From: Sulfuritalea sp.
GTDB lineage: Bacteria > Pseudomonadota > Gammaproteobacteria > Burkholderiales > Rhodocyclaceae
DNA: 64,000 bases
NCBI GenBank assembly: GCA_016712985.1
Contig: JADJQA010000001.1
Span: forward strand, 124,001-188,000
Reading direction: 5' to 3'
Shown here one piece after another: positions 1-7,935 of the stretch. The stretch's first letter is position 1, and each line of letters starts with the position of its first letter. The position numbers and the translations under genes are program-made. The notes beneath the pieces are model-generated. The model saw only the letters and a program-made list of their open reading frames with translations. It searched no databases and was not told the origin of the DNA.

Positions 1-1080
1 CGTGGCGCGGCAGTACTGCGGGCAATTGGGGAAGACCGACAACTGCCAGGTGGCAGTCAGTCTGTCGATCGCCACGGCGGCGGCCAGCCTGCCGATCCAG
101 TACCAACTCTACCTGCCGGAATCGTGGGCCGAGGACGCGCAGCGGCGCAAGGACGCAGGCGTGCCGGAGGACGTGCGCTTCGCCACCAAACCGGAGATTT
201 CGCTGGCGCAGATGAAGGCCGCCAAAGCCGCCGGACTTCCTGGCGATATTGCGCTGGCGGATGCCGGGTATGGGGACGATACCCACTACCGCGATGGCAT
301 CACCGGGTTGGGAATGCGCTACGCCGTGGGGATCAAGACGGGCACCAAGGTCTGGGCGCTGGGCAGCGCGGCCTTGCCGCCCAAGCCGTGGAGTGGCAAG
401 GGACGCAAGCCCACGCGCCTGCGGCGTGGGCCGGATAACCAGCCCGTGACCGTCAAGAATCTCGCGTTGTCCCTGCCGTCGTCGGCTTGGCGCAAGACCA
501 CCTGGCGGGAGGGCACCAACGCGTCCTTGTCCTCTCGTTTTGCCGCCGTGCGCGTACGCGCCGCCCATGGCGACCGCCAGGCATCGGTGCCGCGCGACGA
601 AGAATGGCTGCTCATCGAGTGGCCCAAGGGCGAACCCGAACCGATCAAGTATTTCCTGTCCACCTTGTCGGCCGAGACCCCGCGCAAGGAACTGGTGAAG
701 GTCGTCAAGATGCGCTGGCGCATCGAGCGGGACTATCAGGAACTGAAGCAGGAGTTTGGCCTCGACAACTTCGAGGGCCGCAACTGGCGCGGCTTCCATC
801 ACCATGCCACGCTGTGCATTGCGGCGTATGGCTTCCTGGTGGGTGAGCGACTGGTGCATGGCGACTCGGTCAAAAAAAACGCCTGCTTCCGCGAAAAACC
901 TGCCTTACCCGAAAGTTATACCCCACGCGGCGCCCGTTCGACCCCAGCGGCATGTACCGGACTCGATCCCAACCCTGCGCTGGGAAATCGCCATGGAGTT
1001 CGCCCAAGATCCTGCCTCACTGCCACGGTTCGAGCGGACTCCGATCATCAATCAGCGTATTTAACACAGTAAGACTAAGG
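1..1080 (+). mobile_element. Right portion of an IS701-type insertion sequence (left end outside window)
   Basis: The first kilobase is occupied by one DDE transposase of the IS701 type that begins before the window. The right boundary probably lies near 1063-1080, where the transposase frame ends and the sequence taacacagtaagacta resembles the terminal repeats I associate with this family; the matching left repeat and any target-site duplication cannot be seen. Two decaying toxin-antitoxin loci follow directly, so the element sits in an accessory patch. Family assignment rests on the transposase; the exact boundary is inferred. Confidence 0.7.
2..1064 (+). pseudogene. IS701-family transposase, 5'-truncated by the window and frameshifted near its C-terminus
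   Basis: DDE-type transposase. In the visible fragment the second catalytic Asp lies in ALADAGYG (about residues 84-91) and the catalytic Glu in RWRIERDYQELKQEFGLDN (about 236-254); the first Asp would be upstream of the window. The frame open from base 2 reads to about base 940 (PALPESYTPRG) and then loses family-like sequence. The typical C-terminal sequence RPQRHVPDSIPTLRWEIA continues in the third frame and stops at 1064. A +1 or -2 change in the GC-rich stretch near 930-945 explains this. The copy is therefore probably inactive, unless the shift is a sequence error. Confidence 0.8.
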
Positions 1081-1322
1081 GCACCCTGCCGTCAGTGACC
1101 CGCGAAACCTCACCGTCGGCTTTCAGTCTGAAGCAGTCCGTGGCCAAAGCGATTTCTGGTCAGCGTCGCATTGATTTCCATGGCAGCCCGAATCGCCTTG
1201 CTCTGCACTACCTTCGGGTCGTCACCAGCGCCGACGCTTGCTACAACTTGCCATCGGGGTCAGCAGGCTTTCCGGAGCAGACTCCCAAACAACTCATAGA
1301 GCCGCTTTTCGCTTTCCTTCGT
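1081..1322. other. Intergenic stretch between the IS and the PIN-domain remnant
   Basis: About 240 bases separate the presumed IS right end from the stop of the PIN remnant. A plus-strand open frame crosses it (from 1095), but its protein resembles nothing I recognise and continues antisense over the PIN gene, so I regard it as spurious. No promoter, terminator or repeat was convincing. It may be residue of sequence disrupted by the IS. Confidence 0.4.
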
Positions 1323-1743
1323 CTATCTGCCGATCAATTCGACGGCCTCGGCCGGCGCAACGATTCGAATGCCTTCGTATTGCCCGCCCGAGCCGGCCAG
1401 GTGCTTGTCGCCGGAGACGATCAACTCGGCATTGGCCGCCAAGGCACAGGCGAGCACTTGGTCATCGTCGGCGTCATTGGGCACCACGCGTGGCACGGCG
1501 GTCGGCTGCACCACGATGGTCGCGTTTTGATAGCGTTCGAGCAGCTCGTCCAGTGTCATGCCGCTGAGGACGATGGGGCGGGCAAGTTTCGGTGTGTTGA
1601 GCGTCGCTGTCAATTCCGCCAGAAGTGCCGGGCTGGTGTAAAGCGTTACTTGGCCGAGCGCGGCGGCCTACAGCAAACGCCCGGGATTTGCCCAGACACA
1701 ACAGCCCCGACACCACCACATTGGTGTCAGTGAACAGCCGCAC
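1323..1743 (-). pseudogene. PIN-domain toxin (VapC-like), frameshifted and interrupted by a stop
   Basis: PIN-domain toxins of this kind are metal-dependent ribonucleases. The GTG start at 1743 gives MRLFTDTNVVVSGLL, with the first acidic residue of the PIN site (DTN). The frame then changes near 1695; the family-like sequence resumes as PGRLL, a TAG stop at 1670-1668, AAALGQVTLYTSPALLAEL, and on to the conserved DADDDQVLACALAANAELIVSGDKHL. The protein ends at 1323 with IRIVAPAEAVELIGR. It overlaps the upstream antitoxin gene by 17 bases. One frameshift plus one nonsense codon point to real inactivation rather than a single sequencing slip. Confidence 0.8.
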
Positions 1744-1981
1744 CCGTCGCCTTTCGTGCCGCGCGCACGGCGGCTACTTCCTCGGCGATTTCCTCTTCGG
1801 TGAGCGGCGGCACATTCGCCTCGCGCAACCGTGCCATGGCATCGAGCAGGCGCTTGCCGGCTTCGCGCCGCACGGCCTCCTCGATCAGGCGGCCGATCGC
1901 CTGGTCGGAGAGCAGTCCCGCCCGTTGCGCCTCCAGCGCCACCTGGTCCGGCAGAGTCAGCGTCAGGTCCAAAGTTGTCAT
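1727..1981 (-). CDS. Antitoxin partner of the PIN-domain toxin
   Basis: 84-residue protein with a short beta strand (TTLDLTLTLPDQVALEAQ) followed by helices, as expected for a small DNA-binding antitoxin, and a charged C-terminal half (EEEIAEEVAAVRAARKA) suited to wrapping a toxin. It lies immediately upstream of, and overlaps, the PIN toxin remnant on the same strand, the usual antitoxin-first order. The reading frame is intact, so an orphan antitoxin may remain that could still repress its own promoter or neutralise related toxins. The family name is uncertain; the role is inferred from size and position. Confidence 0.65.
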   Translation of the reverse strand: MTTLDLTLTLPDQVALEAQRAGLLSDQAIGRLIEEAVRREAGKRLLDAMARLREANVPPLTEEEIAEEVAAVRAARKATGAAVH

Positions 1982-2222
1982 GAGTCGGTTTCCTATATTT
2001 GGCGATCCGCGTCTTTAAATAGCGATCATGTTACCGGGCTCTCTCATCAAAGCACTCCGTTCGGACCACCCGTGTCGGATACCGCCGTCTCGGGCTGGAG
2101 CCTGCGGTGTCGGCGCCGAGGTGAGGCGCCGCCCTGCCAGCGCCGACTATTGACGCGCGGATAGGCCGGTGTTTCATTTCAGCGTCTCGCTCAACTCGTC
2201 GCCAGCGTCGGCAGCACGGCGG

Positions 2223-2519
2223 TTATGTGTTCTCCACGGGCGGCCACAGCCTGGCTGTATGCAACCAGGGCCAGCACCCACACGGTTTCCTGCTCGATTT
2301 CGTACTTTCGTACACCAGGCAATAGCTTTTATGCGGTATCAGTTCGCGGGTGCCGGGAATCCTGCCTCAGCGGCCGAGCTTGGGATGATTGGCCAATCTG
2401 GCGGCGGCTTTCCTGAAAAGCTCATCCATCTTGACGGCGGCGCGTTGGCTGTCGGCCGCGATGTAGTCCCATATATCGACGCGGTCCTGTTGTGCCTCTG
2501 GCGTCCAGATGACCCTCAT
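2223..2519 (-). pseudogene. RelE/ParE-superfamily toxin, inactivated by a stop codon and an 8-bp duplication
   Basis: Reading from ATG 2519 gives MRVIWTPEAQQDRVDIWDYI, then AVKMDELFRKAAARLANHPKLGR, a TGA at 2369-2367, and GRIPGTRELIPHKSYCLVYE. This is the ParE/RelE pattern (N-terminal strand and helical hairpin, then HPxxGR and the R-E-L central strands). After YE the frame is shifted by a tandem duplication of eight bases at 2298-2313. The following strand (EIEQETVWVLALV) is readable only in the shifted frame. The start codon overlaps the upstream antitoxin stop (ATGA). Two independent lesions make this a genuine pseudogene. Confidence 0.85.
2298..2313. repeat. 8-bp perfect tandem duplication inside the ParE-like pseudogene
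   Basis: The plus strand reads tttcgtac twice in succession. Removing one copy restores the reading frame from LVYE into EIEQETVWVLALV, the expected strand of a RelE/ParE toxin. This is a typical replication-slippage signature and gives a direct mechanism for loss of the toxin. Confidence 0.85.
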
Positions 2520-2803
2520 GCCGCATCCGGTGCATTGGCCGCAGCGGCGCGCTGGGCAGCGAACCCGGCTTCAACCTCTTCATTCGAGCGACCGCGCCCC
2601 GCGCGCATCGAGGCCCGAGCGGCTAGGACCTTGCGGTTGAATTATTCGTCGTATTCGCGCGTTTCGCGCTGGCGTTGGACGAATTCGCGCATCAGTTCGC
2701 GGAGGATCTGGGAGGCCGGTCGATGGCTGGCCTGGGCTTCGGCCATGAACTCTGCGCGCAGCTCGGGTTCCAGCTTCATCGTAAAAACAGCTTCTTTCGA
2801 CAT
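2516..2803 (-). pseudogene. Cognate antitoxin of the ParE-like toxin, with an internal TAA stop
   Basis: Starts at ATG 2803 after a good ribosome-binding site (caggagatcgcgcc). The 95-codon frame reads MSKEAVFTMKLEPELRAEFM, then ASQILRELMREFVQRQ and REYDE, a TAA at 2644-2642, and continues in frame as FNRKVLAARASMRAGRGRSN to a TGA that overlaps the toxin ATG. The N-terminal half looks like a ribbon-helix-helix DNA-binding domain; the lost half would carry the toxin-binding segment. A 53-residue truncated protein could still be made and might bind DNA. Too short to stand out as an open frame. Confidence 0.8.
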
Positions 2804-3096
2804 GGCGCGATCTCCTGAAGTTTGTACTGAGCAAGCATATACGTTTTCATTATGTCCCCGTCCCTCCGGGCGGGGATGGTATCCCCCGGTGGGATACCAG
2901 GCGGAAGTCGGCGCTGGCGGAACGGTGACTGGCAGCCCGCATTCCGGGCCCGATTCGGGGTCGGCGTCGCAGTGATTTCTACAACGGCTCGAATCGCCAT
3001 TCCACCAGCGCCGACTCTTGGCGCCAATCGAGGCATTGGCGGATAAAATTCACGCTCGTTCGCAGCAGCCGCTTCAACTCCGCGTTAAGGAAAACC
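2804..3096. other. Intergenic region between the antitoxin remnant and argJ, with a hairpin
   Basis: Contains an 8-bp perfect inverted repeat (ggtatccc/gggatacc, 5-base loop) at 2878-2898. It is not followed by a T-run on either strand, so I do not call it a terminator. The divergent promoters for the antitoxin (minus) and argJ (plus) must lie here; cataat on the minus strand near 2850 is a possible -10 but no convincing -35 precedes it. Confidence 0.4.
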
Positions 3097-4343
3097 ATGC
3101 CCGTCCACTACGCCACCCCCGCCCCCGACGCCCTGTTTCCGGTTACCGGTGTGCGCCTCGGCACGGCAGAGGCGGGCATCCGCAAGCTGAATCGGCGCGA
3201 CCTGACGCTGATCGAATTCGCCCCGGGCAGTCGCGCCGCCGGCGTGTTCACGCAGAACCGCTGCTGCGCGGCGCCGGTCACGCTGTGCCGCGAGCATCTG
3301 GCCGGCGACGGCAGCATCCGCGCGCTGGTGATCAACACCGGCATTGCGAACGCCGCCACTGGAGAACAGGGTATGCAGGCGGCGCGCGATACCTGTGCCG
3401 CGGTGGCGAAACTGCTGGGCTGCACGGTCGACGAAGTGCTGCCGTTTTCGACCGGCGTGATCCTCGAACATCTGCCGGTGGATCGCCTGATCGCCGGGTT
3501 GCCGGCGGCATTCGCCGATCTGGCGCCAGACCACTGGCATGCTGCGGCGCACGCCATCATGACCACGGACACGGTGGCCAAGGCTGCCTCGCGCCGCATC
3601 GCGCTGGATCGCAAGACGATTGCCGTGACAGGCATCAGCAAGGGCGCCGGCATGATCCGCCCCAACATGGCGACCATGCTCGGTTTCGTCGCCACCGATG
3701 CGGGCCTCAGTCCGGCCTTGTTGCGGCAGTTGGCCAAAGACGCCGCCGATGCGTCGTTCAACTGCATCACCGTGGATGGCGACACGTCGACCAACGATTC
3801 CTTCGTCGTCATCGCCACCGGCGCCTCGGGCTGCCTGATCGACAGCGCATCATCGCCGCACTGGCCGGCGGTGCGCGATGCGGTGATTGGCGTGGCGCGC
3901 GAACTGGCGCAGGCCATCGTCCGCGACGGCGAGGGCGCGACCAAGTTCATCACCCTGAGAGTCGGCGGCGGCGCGACGGTGGCGGAGTGCCGCCTGGTGG
4001 CCTACGCGATCGGCCACTCGCCGCTGGTGAAGACGGCCTTCTTCGCCTCCGATCCGAATCTCGGCCGCATCCTCGCCGCGATCGGCTACGCCGGCATCGC
4101 CGACCTCGATGCGGCTGGCGTGCGCGTCTGGCTGGGCAGCCAGGTTGGCAGTGAATTCGAGGAGGTGCTGGTTTCGGAAAGCGGCGGCCGAGCGGAGAGC
4201 TATCGCGAGGAAGCCGGTGCGCGGATCATGCAGGCGGCGGAAATCACGGTGCGGGTCGATCTCGGTCGTGGCGCCGCGGAAGCCGTGGTCTGGACTTGCG
4301 ACTTGTCATACGACTACGTGAAGATCAACGCCGACTACCGATC

Positions 4344-4347
<4 letters not shown>
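3097..4347 (+). CDS. argJ: Bifunctional ornithine acetyltransferase / N-acetylglutamate synthase ArgJ
   Basis: Transfers acetyl from N-acetylornithine to glutamate, recycling the acetyl group in arginine synthesis, and in bifunctional forms also uses acetyl-CoA. The 416 residues match the usual length. The autocleavage motif KGAGMIRPNMATML lies at residues 182-195; Thr193 would become the N-terminal nucleophile of the beta chain. The start at 3097 follows aaggaaaacc. No other arg genes adjoin. Its stop codon overlaps that of the convergent cyclase gene by a few bases, so no terminator separates them. Confidence 0.97.
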
Positions 4348-5372
<1,025 letters not shown>

Positions 5373-5499
5373 GGCTCTCCCCCGAACGACTTTGTGTTTT
5401 TGGCCATTCTAGCAACTTCCTTCTCGGCTAAGATGCCGTTTCAAGCGAGTGCCTCCGGTACCGTCTCCGCGCGGGACTTTTTCAATGGAAAACCAGATC

Positions 5500-6096
5500 A
5501 TGAGTGAGCATCAGGCGCGATTCGATCGTGCCATTGCATTGTTCGACGCCGCCAACGCCGAAGACCCGAACCAGGACCAGGGGCAACCCAAGGAATTGCT
5601 CTACGCCAGACGCATGACGGAGATGATCGGCCGCTATGCACCTGAGGCGAGCGAAGTCGCCCGACTCGCCGTGCGCGCGCAGCACATTCGGCGCTGGACG
5701 GTGCCGCGCAGCGGCTACCCGATGACCAAGGAGGGCTATATCGCCTGGCGCACCGGGCTCTACAAGTTCCATGCCGAAACAGCGGGCGAACTGATGCGGC
5801 AGGCCGGCTACGACGAAGACATGATCGGGCAGGTCAAGGCCGCCGTCGGCAAGCGCGGTCTCAAGATCAATCCCGACACGCAGATGCTCGAGGACGTGAC
5901 CGACCTGGTGTTCATCGAGCACTACATGCTCGGCTTTGCCCAAGGCAAGCCGGACTATGACGAAGCCAAGTGGCTGGACATCGTGCGCAAGACCTGGCGG
6001 AAAATGTCGGCTCGTGCCCACGCGTTTGCCACCGGTGGCGGCATACGCTTGCCGGAGCCGCTGGTGCCGCTGATCCTCAAGGCCATCAGCGCCTGA
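5500..6096 (+). CDS. DUF4202 domain protein
   Basis: About 198 residues beginning MSEHQARFDRAIALFDAANA, helical, with the family-like segments LLYARRMTEMIGRYAPEASE and AQHIRRWTVPRSGYPMTKEGY. I recognise it as DUF4202, whose biochemical role is unknown to me. ATG 5500 is preferred because it places the conserved DRxxALFDAANAxDPN at the N-terminus and has ggaaaa eight bases upstream; ATG 5485 and GTG 5449 are alternatives. It is followed after about 40 bases by the dehydrogenase pair and may be co-transcribed with it. Confidence 0.8.
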   Translation: MSEHQARFDRAIALFDAANAEDPNQDQGQPKELLYARRMTEMIGRYAPEASEVARLAVRAQHIRRWTVPRSGYPMTKEGYIAWRTGLYKFHAETAGELMRQAGYDEDMIGQVKAAVGKRGLKINPDTQMLEDVTDLVFIEHYMLGFAQGKPDYDEAKWLDIVRKTWRKMSARAHAFATGGGIRLPEPLVPLILKAISA

Positions 6097-6135
6097 CACG
6101 ACGCACAACAATAGCCATCCCGCGGAGACACCATC

Positions 6136-7054
6136 ATGAAAGTTGGATTCATCGGTCTTGGCCTCATGGGGCGCCCCATGGCCCTGCATCTCGAAAAGGC
6201 CGGCCACGGCCTGCACCTTTGGGCGCGACGGCCGGAATCGCTGGCGGCCTTTGCGGCCGTCAACGCCAGCATGCATGCGAGCCCGGCGGAAGTGGCACGG
6301 CATGCCGAGGCGGTCATTGTCATGGTGGCCGATGCGCCGGACGTGGAGGAAGTCTGCTTGGGCGAGCAAGGGCTCGCGGTTGGCGCTGCGCCAGGCTTGA
6401 TAGTGGTCGACATGTCGACCATCAACCCGAATGCCGCGCGCAGCATCGCCCTGCGCCTCGGGGAAAAGGGCATCGAGTTTCTCGATGCCCCGGTATCGGG
6501 TGGCGAGACGGGCGCGATCAATGCCGCGTTGACCATCATGGTCGGCGGCAAGCCGGAGGTGTTCGAGAGGGTCCGGCCGTTGTTCGAGAAGATGGGCAAG
6601 ACGGCGACCCTGATTGGTGACAGTGGCGCTGGGCAGGTGGCCAAGGCCTGCAACCAGATCCTCACCGGTGTCGGCGTCATGGCGGTGGCCGAGGCCTTCA
6701 ACTTCGCGCGGCAGAGCGGCGTTGATCCGGCGCGGGTCGGGAGGCGCTACTGGGCGGTTTCGCCTATTCGAAGATCCTGGAAAATCACGGCCAGCGCATG
6801 CTGGAGCGAAACTTCAAGCCGGGCTTCAAGGCCTGGATGCACCAGAAGGACTTGCGCATCGTGATGGAAGAGGCGCATCGCCTGGGACTGATGCTGCCCT
6901 CGGCGGCGGCGACGGCGCAGGTGTTCAACGCGATGGTCGGCAGCGGCATGGGCGAGAACGATTCGATTGCGGCCTTGAAGTTGCTCGAGAAGATGAGCAC
7001 TCCAGAGAGGGGGCCGCGCCGCCGGGCGCGGCCAGGGCGGGGGGAATGCCGTGA
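6136..7054 (+). pseudogene. NAD(P)-dependent beta-hydroxyacid dehydrogenase, frameshifted copy 1
   Basis: Member of the 3-hydroxyisobutyrate / tartronate-semialdehyde reductase family. The Rossmann motif is GLGLMGRPMA (7-16), the substrate motif DAPVSGGETGA (118-128), and the catalytic Lys is K170 in GQVAKACNQ. At about 6738-6742 the frame is lost after GVDPARV; it resumes one frame away as EALLGGFAYSKILENHGQRM and continues to ALKLLEKM, so one base appears to be missing (gtc-ggg where gtccggg would restore it). A second single-base loss in the G-run near 7009-7013 would bring the frame to a TGA at 7054 that overlaps the next gene's GTG. Apart from these shifts the protein is intact, so sequencing error is possible. 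Confidence 0.85.
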
Positions 7055-7935
7055 AGCTCGGATTCATCGGCTTTGGCGCCATGGGTCGCCCGATGGCGGA
7101 GCACCTGCTGCGCGCGGGGCATGTGCTGTCGGTCTGGTCGCGGCGGCCCGAGTCGGCGGCGGCGCTGGTCGCCCAGGGGGCGTTGTGGCGCGCCTCGCCG
7201 GCAGAAGTCGCCCGTCATGCCGAGATGGTCTGCAGCAATGTCACCGGCAGCGCCGATGTGGAGGGACTGGCTTTCGGTCCGCGGGGCTTGGCCGAGGGCT
7301 TTGCGCCAGGCAGCCTGCATGTTGATTTTTCCACCATCGCGCCGTCGGCCGCGCGTCGCATCGCCGCACGATATGGTGCGCACGCCGTTGAATTCGTCGA
7401 TGCCCCGGTGTCGGGTGGCGGCGACGGCGCGCGGAATGCGACGCTGGCCATCATGTGGGGCGGAAAGTCGGCGCTGGCGAAACGCCTCGGGCCTGTTTTC
7501 GACGTGCTCGGCAAGACGGTTGTGTGTGTCGGCGAGACCGGCGCCGGACAGGTGGCCAAGGCGTGCAACCAGATGGTGCTGGTGGCCGCGGTTGAAGCGG
7601 CCGCGGAAGCGGCGCGCCTGGCGGCGGCGTCAGGCGTCGACTTCGCGAAGGTTCGCGACGCGATGCTGGATGGCTCGGCCGGCTCCCGGGTGCTGGACCT
7701 GTTCGGTGGCCGCATGCTTGCACGTGACTTCTTGCCGGGTGTCGAAGCGCGTCTGCACCACAAGGACTACGCGCTGCTGATGGACGAAGCGACGCGCATT
7801 GGCGCGGCGCTGCCGGTTTCGGCGACGGTGTGGCAGCAACTGAATGCATTGATGGGACAGGGCAGGGGCAAGGACGACACATCCTCGCTGCTGCCAGTGC
7901 TGGAAACCGGCACGGGACAGCATAGGGTGCGATGA
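7051..7935 (+). CDS. NAD(P)-dependent beta-hydroxyacid dehydrogenase, copy 2
   Basis: 294-residue intact paralogue of the preceding gene: Rossmann motif GFGAMGRPMAEHL at 7-19, DAPVSGGGDGA at 118-128, catalytic K170 in GQVAKACNQM. These enzymes oxidise or reduce beta-hydroxyacids or small semialdehydes; the substrate is not evident. GTG 7051 is chosen because it begins the MKLGFIGFG strand and forms a GTGA overlap with the inferred end of copy 1. Its own stop overlaps the next start (ATGA at 7932), implying translational coupling to a c-di-GMP enzyme, an unusual partner. Confidence 0.92.
   Translation: MKLGFIGFGAMGRPMAEHLLRAGHVLSVWSRRPESAAALVAQGALWRASPAEVARHAEMVCSNVTGSADVEGLAFGPRGLAEGFAPGSLHVDFSTIAPSAARRIAARYGAHAVEFVDAPVSGGGDGARNATLAIMWGGKSALAKRLGPVFDVLGKTVVCVGETGAGQVAKACNQMVLVAAVEAAAEAARLAAASGVDFAKVRDAMLDGSAGSRVLDLFGGRMLARDFLPGVEARLHHKDYALLMDEATRIGAALPVSATVWQQLNALMGQGRGKDDTSSLLPVLETGTGQHRVR

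Noticed and set aside
1095..1733. 212-codon open frame on the plus strand
   Set aside because: Mostly antisense to the PIN toxin remnant, no recognisable family and no start signal.
2878..2898. Terminator upstream of argJ
   Set aside because: Perfect 8-bp stem but no T-run on either strand.
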